Of a stretch of DNA of 23,354 bases, positions 22,098 to 23,354 are shown piece by piece. The DNA is from an uncultured Pseudomonadota bacterium (GTDB lineage Bacteria > Pseudomonadota > Gammaproteobacteria > Burkholderiales > Rhodocyclaceae), in NCBI GenBank assembly GCA_903939665.1, contig CAJAHZ010000315.1, positions 1 through 23,354 of the forward strand. The letters are read 5' to 3'. The notes beneath the pieces are model-generated. The model saw only the letters and a program-made list of their open reading frames with translations. It ran no database searches and was not told where the DNA came from. A program made the translations under genes and the position numbers. The stretch's first letter is position 1; every line of letters begins with the position of its first letter.

Positions 22098-22365
22098 GAC
22101 GCAGCAGCAGGAAACACTGCTTGAATTTCCGTGCGCTTTTCCGCTCAAGATCATGGGCCTCGCCAACGACCTGCTGGCGCAGGCGGTGCTCGACCTTGTC
22201 CTGCGCCATGCGCCCGATTTCGACGGCGCAACGATGGAGATGCGCGCCTCAAGCGGCGGCAAGTACGTCAGCCTCACCTGCACGATCAATGCGACCTCGA
22301 AGCAGCAACTCGATGCGCTGTACCGGGAACTGACCAGCCATCCGCTGGTCAAGGTTGTTCTCTAA
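22090..22365 (+). CDS. ybeD: YbeD/DUF493 family protein
   Basis: A 91-aa cytoplasmic protein with a ferredoxin-like (ACT-like) fold. It shows LEFPCAFPLKIMGLAND, VSLTCTINATSKQQLDALYREL and the end HPLVKVVL. Function unknown; it is conserved between dacA/C and lipB, as in enterobacteria. ATG 22090 overlaps the transaminase end. It is followed by a 12-base gap before lipB. Confidence 0.95.
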   Translation: MSETQQQETLLEFPCAFPLKIMGLANDLLAQAVLDLVLRHAPDFDGATMEMRASSGGKYVSLTCTINATSKQQLDALYRELTSHPLVKVVL

Positions 22366-22377
22366 ACAAACCGGTTC

Positions 22378-23004
22378 GTGCCCGTGACCCCGGAACTCCT
22401 GCTGCGCGATCTCGGCCGCGTCGACTACGAACCGACCTGGCGGGCAATGGTCGATTTCACCGCCATGCGCACTGCCGAAACCCCTGACGAACTGTGGGCT
22501 TGCGAGCATCCGCCGGTCTATACGCTGGGGCAGGCGGGCAAGCCTGAACACCTTCTTAGCGATATCGGCATCCCGCTGGTCAAGATTGATCGTGGCGGCC
22601 AGATTACCTATCATGGTCCCGGTCAGGTCGTGATCTACCTGCTGATCGACCTGTCGCGACGAAAGATCAAAGTCCGTCAGCTGGTCAGCAATATCGAGCA
22701 GTCGGTGATTGATCTGCTGGCCGAACACGGCGCCGTTGCTGAACGCCATGGCGGCGCACCCGGCGTCTATGTTGGCCCGGCCAAAGTCGCCGCGCTTGGC
22801 CTGCGGGTGAAAAAGGGTTGTTGCTATCACGGCGTCAGTCTGAACGTCGATATGGATCTGTCCCCTTTTCTGGCGATCAACCCCTGCGGTTATCCGGGCA
22901 TGCCGGTGACGCAAACCAAGGACCTCGGCATCTCCCTGACGTCGTCACAAGCGGCGCAGGCACTGGCGAGGCATCTCAGAGTACAACTGGAGCGCGATGA
23001 ATGA
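22378..23004 (+). CDS. lipB: Lipoyl(octanoyl) transferase LipB
   Basis: A 208-aa enzyme that transfers octanoyl from acyl-carrier protein to lipoyl domains, the first step of lipoate assembly. Shows RGGQITYHGPGQ, PGVYVGPAKVAALGLRV with Lys136 and INPCGYPGM with the acyl-thioester Cys170, the expected Cys/Lys pair. The frame has no ATG near its beginning. GTG at 22378 is the best start; a GTG at 22384 is possible. Its stop overlaps lipA (ATGA), as is usual for the coupled pair. Confidence 0.95.
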   Translation: MPVTPELLLRDLGRVDYEPTWRAMVDFTAMRTAETPDELWACEHPPVYTLGQAGKPEHLLSDIGIPLVKIDRGGQITYHGPGQVVIYLLIDLSRRKIKVRQLVSNIEQSVIDLLAEHGAVAERHGGAPGVYVGPAKVAALGLRVKKGCCYHGVSLNVDMDLSPFLAINPCGYPGMPVTQTKDLGISLTSSQAAQALARHLRVQLERDE

Positions 23005-23354
23005 GTGAGCAGAAAATAAAACCGGCAGCCAAGGTCGCCGGCGTCAAGGAAAAAGGCGAACTGAAAACGGCGCGCATTCCGATCAAGATCATCCCCGTCG
23101 AGCAATTGCGCAAGCCGGCCTGGATTCGCGTCAAGGCCGGCAACGAAAGCGGACGCTTCGGCGAAATCAAGCGCATGCTGCGCGACCAGAAGCTGCACAC
23201 CGTTTGTGAAGAGGCTGCCTGCCCGAACATCGGCGAGTGCTTCGGTCGTGGTACGGCGACCTTCATGATTCTCGGCGACATCTGTACGCGCCGCTGCCCG
23301 TTCTGCGATGTCGGTCACGGCAAGCCGTTGCCGCCCGATGTCGATGAGCCGGCC
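23001..23354 (+). CDS. lipA: Lipoyl synthase LipA, N-terminal 118 residues (runs off the window)
   Basis: A radical-SAM enzyme that inserts two sulfurs into the octanoyl chain placed by LipB. The visible part carries the auxiliary-cluster motif Cys69-Cys74-Cys80 (CEEAACPNIGEC) and the radical-SAM motif Cys95-Cys99-Cys102 (CTRRCPFC). Their spacing equals that of E. coli LipA. The frame is open to base 23354 with no stop. ATG at 23001 overlaps the lipB stop. The rest of the gene is outside the window. Confidence 0.96.
   Translation, partial: MSEQKIKPAAKVAGVKEKGELKTARIPIKIIPVEQLRKPAWIRVKAGNESGRFGEIKRMLRDQKLHTVCEEAACPNIGECFGRGTATFMILGDICTRRCPFCDVGHGKPLPPDVDEPA

Noticed and set aside
1..23354. 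Mobile elements, CRISPR arrays, tRNA or rRNA genes, defence systems
   Set aside because: No transposase-like or integrase-like frames, no regularly spaced repeats, no cloverleaf or rRNA sequences seen. The gene content is conserved housekeeping.

Overview
The window reads as a chromosomal, housekeeping segment of a betaproteobacterium, most likely of the Rhodocyclales (Dechloromonas/Azonexus type). This is inferred from GC-rich codon use, the metX-metW pair, the gatCAB/mreBCD-mrdAB-rlpA-dacC/ybeD-lipB-lipA gene order and the protein sequences; no database search was possible. I see no rRNA, tRNA, IS element, prophage or CRISPR array.

Layout. 1-121 is the C-terminal tail of a MidA-type methyltransferase gene. 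122-478 is a poor stretch that holds the decayed start of a glutathione S-transferase gene, joined by a 4-nt stop/start overlap to an alpha/beta hydrolase (479-1285). 1348-1542 (minus) is a small YjfB-type putative motility protein with a near-consensus sigma-28 flagellar promoter, followed by an unrecognised 71-aa ORF with its own Shine-Dalgarno site and terminator. 1962-5852 is a methionine operon: promoter, SAM-II-like riboswitch with an intrinsic terminator, metX, metW, an AmpG-type transporter and a SMUG1-like uracil-DNA glycosylase, all overlapping by a few bases. 5891-7273 (minus) is a yqjD-yqjE-yqjK-like stress/membrane operon with a fourth small membrane protein gene. xth (minus) and pyrE (plus) diverge at about 8.2 kb, and pyrE overlaps a gene for a secreted coiled-coil protein. 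9498-13270 (minus) is gatC-gatA-lipoprotein-gatB.

13372-21225 is a peptidoglycan elongation cluster: mreB, mreC, mreD, mrdA (PBP2), rodA, rlpA and, from its own promoter, dacC. It is followed by a D-amino-acid transaminase gene, ybeD, lipB and the first 118 codons of lipA, which runs off the window.

Functionally the right half builds and trims the side wall (MreBCD scaffold, RodA/PBP2 polymerase pair, RlpA glycan cleavage, DacC peptide trimming, possibly D-amino-acid supply) and then passes into lipoate synthesis (LipB octanoyl transfer, LipA sulfur insertion). The most interesting non-coding element is the 5' leader of metX. It fits the SAM-II pseudoknot architecture, sits directly behind a promoter, and has mutually exclusive antiterminator and terminator helices, so the whole metX-metW-ampG-smug transcript may be switched off by SAM.
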